Shown: one piece after another, positions 61,701 to 64,000 of the stretch
Layout of the letters: each line of letters opens with the position of its first letter
Position numbering within the stretch: position 1 is the first letter of the stretch
Source of the DNA: Pistacia vera
Lineage: Eukaryota; Streptophyta; Magnoliopsida; Sapindales; Anacardiaceae
DNA: 64,000 nucleotides
Direction: 5' to 3'
Assembly (NCBI RefSeq): GCF_008641045.1
Contig: NW_022195082.1
Span: 248,001-312,000 of the forward strand
The notes under the pieces: model-generated
The model's input: the letters and a program-made list of their open reading frames with translations, nothing else
Database searches by the model: none
Told to the model about the DNA's origin: nothing
Translations under genes and position numbers: made by a program

Positions 61701-64000
61701 GTACAATACTTAATTAAATGATTAAAAATTTAATTAATTATAATATTACATTATAGATTTATAGTATGATTACTTAATTAATTATAACATTAGATTATAA
61801 ACATTTACAATATTTAATTAAATGATTAGAAATTTAATTAATTATAACATTAGATTATAGAATTATAATATGATTACTTAATTAATTATAACATTCCATT
61901 ATAGTTAAATGATTACTTAATTAATTATAAGATTATATTATAGTATGATCATTTAATTAATTATAACATTACATAGTTAAATCATAAATGATTACTTAAT
62001 TAATTATAAATTTATAACATTACATTATAAACATTAGTAATTTGTTACATTAGTACATTACTTAATTAAATTATTATAAATTTAATTAATTATAACATTA
62101 CATTATAGATTTATAGTATGATTACTTAGTTAATTGTAATATCACATTATAAACATTAATACAATACTTAATTAAATGATTAGAAATTTAGTACAATATT
62201 TATGAGTCACATTGGACACAAATGAATGAGTAATCAAAAGTTTAAAACTACTAAATGCAGGTTTTCTTAATTTGTTAGGGGTGTGTTTGTAAACTTTTAA
62301 GGTATTTTTGTTATTTTTTAAACTAATAAGAGGGTAATTGATTTTTTATAGGGTATCTGGGGAAGGAATCGGAACCTGCATTTTAGGTTCCAGTTCCTTG
62401 AATTTAAGAACCAGAATTCTAGAAATTTGTACCATGTGGTTCCGATTCCAGTTCTCCAAAATATTATAGGGTACCCAGAACCGCTTACCTCTAAAAAATT
62501 ATCACTAATTCATTTGTTGATATGGTGAGACCTTTTAATAGTATAATGACATTATGTTGTAATAAAAGTTATGTTAGGGATGGTTTCACCTCTTACTTGG
62601 CTGATGTTGTGAGATCATCCAATAAAATAAATAGACAAGTTAATTTTAAAAACTACTTTATAATAGGGGTTAGTCATGCAGATTTATGGGTAATTATTTT
62701 TAAATCATACTGATGAGTAGACGATAAAGAAATAATAAAAATATTACAACATAATAAATACTAAAATTAACACAAATTTTAATAGTTATCAATGTTTCAT
62801 GCAATGAAAGACTTTAATAAATTAAAAATATTTTGACCTGACAAAGTAGGAAAAAGAAGACAAGCAGTATGGATTGCAATCGGGACAATTATACCAATAA
62901 TTATAGTACTCAAGCTCTCTGCTTATTTCCTGCCGCTTATATGGAGAAGATATAAAGGTAATGACAAATATATAAACTTTAATTTTATGTACAAATTGCA
63001 GTGGGCCATTATTCTTTTATTGTCACATATTCCTTCTTTTATTAGTGGGTAAATTTTAGTGTACTTTCAGTCCTCTAATTATATTAGATCACATCAGTTT
63101 ATATACAAAATTTCATATTTATTGTCATAGTTTAAATTGATCGTAGATAACAAGAATTATTTTAATTACCTATTTCTTTCATTGTTTGGAAATTGATTCA
63201 GTGTGTCTTTGCAGAGCAGAAAGCAAAAAGACGAGCACTTCAAGTACTTCGCTCAGGAGATGAGCAAAATATTTTACGAGAGAAGCATGAGGTGGAATCT
63301 CAAGATTTCCCTATTTTCCCTTTAGGCCAAATCTTTGAGGCTACAAGACATTTCTCTGATGAAAACAAGCTAGGAGAAGGTGGGTTCGGCCCTGTTTACA
63401 AGGTAATTATATGGTAAATGTTAACATTAAGCTTTTAATTTAGTGTCATATTGATTACTTAATATGATAAGAGAGCTAATTCTATCTGTGGTTTTAGTTC
63501 ATATTTTGGATTACAATTGATACGGTGGTTATAATATAATGATATTACATTAATCATAAGTTGATATAATAAATGATGTTAATTTTCTATAAGATTAGCA
63601 ACCACACTTTGTGATCTGTATATAGAGCTAGAATCCAAACTTCATGTACATAGTGTACTATTAAAAAGTATAAATTTATAATTAATATATCAAATTTATA
63701 TACAATGTTTTTAACTCAAGTGATATGACACAGATTTGGGCTTATCATATGAATTATGTTCATAATAATATATAATTTTAAATTAATATCATGATAAACT
63801 AAAGAAGCACTATAACACATAAGTACTTGTTTTCCTTTAATAGGCTCTTTATGTTTGTGTTTTATAGTAACAATGGAGATTTGTTTTCAGGGAGTTCTAA
63901 CAAATGGTAAGGAAATCGCAGTAAAGAGGCTCTCAAGAACATCAGGGCAAGGGGTACAAGAGTTCAAGAATGAAGTTACCTTAATTGCCAAATTACAACA
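58719..64000 (+). CDS. CRK5: cysteine-rich receptor-like kinase, 5' part
   Basis: An apparently intact gene running past the right edge. Exon 1 (58,719-59,562, phase 1) encodes a signal peptide and two DUF26 domains (CRRDLNSTTCQDC and CTQDLSSRDCFTC). Exon 2 (62,850-62,957) encodes the membrane segment. Exon 3 (63,215-63,402) encodes the juxtamembrane region and GEGGFGPVY. Exon 4 (from 63,891) includes the catalytic AVKRL lysine and EFKNEV. All splice sites are GT-AG and in phase with CRK2. HRD, DFG and the tail lie outside the window. Intron 1 is 3.3 kb, swollen by an hAT-like element and a suspect N-bracketed block. It is the closest relative of CRK4 and is clean sequence. Confidence 0.85.
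60504..61599 (+). other. N-bracketed block, copy of 44,050-45,113
   Basis: Single N bases at 60,504 and 61,599 bracket a segment that matches the CACTA 3' end plus CRK upstream flank near CRK4, with no deletions. On both sides the sequence is AT-rich hAT interior ('taattaattataacatt'). This is most simply a contig placed in the wrong gap. Confidence 0.75.
61600..62200 (+). repeat. AT-rich tandem repeat
   Basis: Many imperfect copies of 'gattacttaattaattata' followed by 'acattacattataaac', with period about 40-60 bases. Further copies lie before the block at 60,400-60,503. It is part of the hAT-like interior and prone to assembly errors. Confidence 0.7.

Larger units (their letters stand above)
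59781..62493. mobile_element. hAT-like element in CRK5 intron 1
   Basis: The left end TAGGGGTGAGCACGGGT and the reverse complement of the right end, TAGAGGTAAGCGGTTCTGG, are weak inverted repeats. Sub-ends on both sides repeat 'ggaacctg'-type motifs. It interrupts a MITE (59,757-59,780 and 62,494-62,700). Flanking octamers do not match. The N-bracketed block lies inside, so the true length is probably near 1.6 kb. Confidence 0.5.

Noticed and set aside
1..64000. A previously undescribed defence or metabolic system
   Set aside because: All recognisable coding regions fall in known plant families or transposons. The unusual arrangement is explained by duplication, transposition and probable assembly faults.

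Overview
The window looks like nuclear DNA of a flowering plant, probably a woody eudicot. It has AT-rich intergenic DNA, GT-AG introns and plant-specific families: cysteine-rich receptor-like kinases (CRKs, with DUF26/Gnk2 ectodomains), class I trehalose-6-phosphate synthase, plastid-type thymidine kinase and a cationic amino acid transporter. It also holds typical plant transposons (CACTA, hAT, Harbinger, Tat-lineage Ty3/gypsy, a TRIM). I cannot name the species, and I see no rRNA, tRNA or bacterial features.

Layout. 1-3,054: 3' flank of a probable CRK to the left, then CRK1, whose ectodomain exon has no kinase beside it. 3,055-14,630: CRK2, the most complete gene here (seven exons, 639 codons, early stop in the C-terminal tail), then the 5' end of a cationic amino acid transporter (CAT) gene cut after about ten coding bases by a reverse-oriented Tat-lineage retrotransposon with an antisense extra ORF. 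14,631-23,454: a second copy of 3,055-12,131, riddled with single-base deletions. 23,455-29,134: CRK3, a kinase half with only the last part of its ectodomain exon, an hAT insertion in intron 1 and a broken exon 5. 29,135-35,280: intergenic DNA with a 0.7-kb inverted-repeat pair, a TRIM, an hAT element and a LINE/SINE-like tail. 35,281-44,553: a 9.3-kb non-autonomous CACTA element with matching ends and an AAT target duplication, carrying fragments of thymidine kinase and TPS1. 44,554-52,480: a second CRK-CRK-CAT unit (CRK4, a CRK2-type remnant, a CAT pseudogene). 52,740-57,023: rearranged CACTA ends and a second TPS1 fragment. 57,024-64,000: CRK5, intact as far as visible and running off the right edge, with a 3.3-kb transposon-filled intron 1.

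How it fits together. The ancestral unit seems to be [CRK type A - CRK type B - CAT], duplicated in tandem and then broken up by transposons. CRKs are plasma-membrane kinases with two extracellular DUF26 domains, generally linked to immune and redox signalling. CRK2 and CRK5 are the best candidates for function; CRK1 and CRK3 look like complementary halves.

Caution on quality. Two blocks (14,631-23,454 and about 44,000-55,500) differ from clean copies mainly by scattered single-base deletions, with a net loss near 2.7-2.8% in both places where I compared lengths, in coding and non-coding DNA alike. A further 1.1-kb block at 60,505-61,598 is bracketed by single Ns. This looks like gaps filled with uncorrected long reads, so broken frames inside those blocks are not good evidence of pseudogenes. 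I found no convincing new molecular system; the most interesting biology is the gene-carrying CACTA element and the fragmented CRK array.
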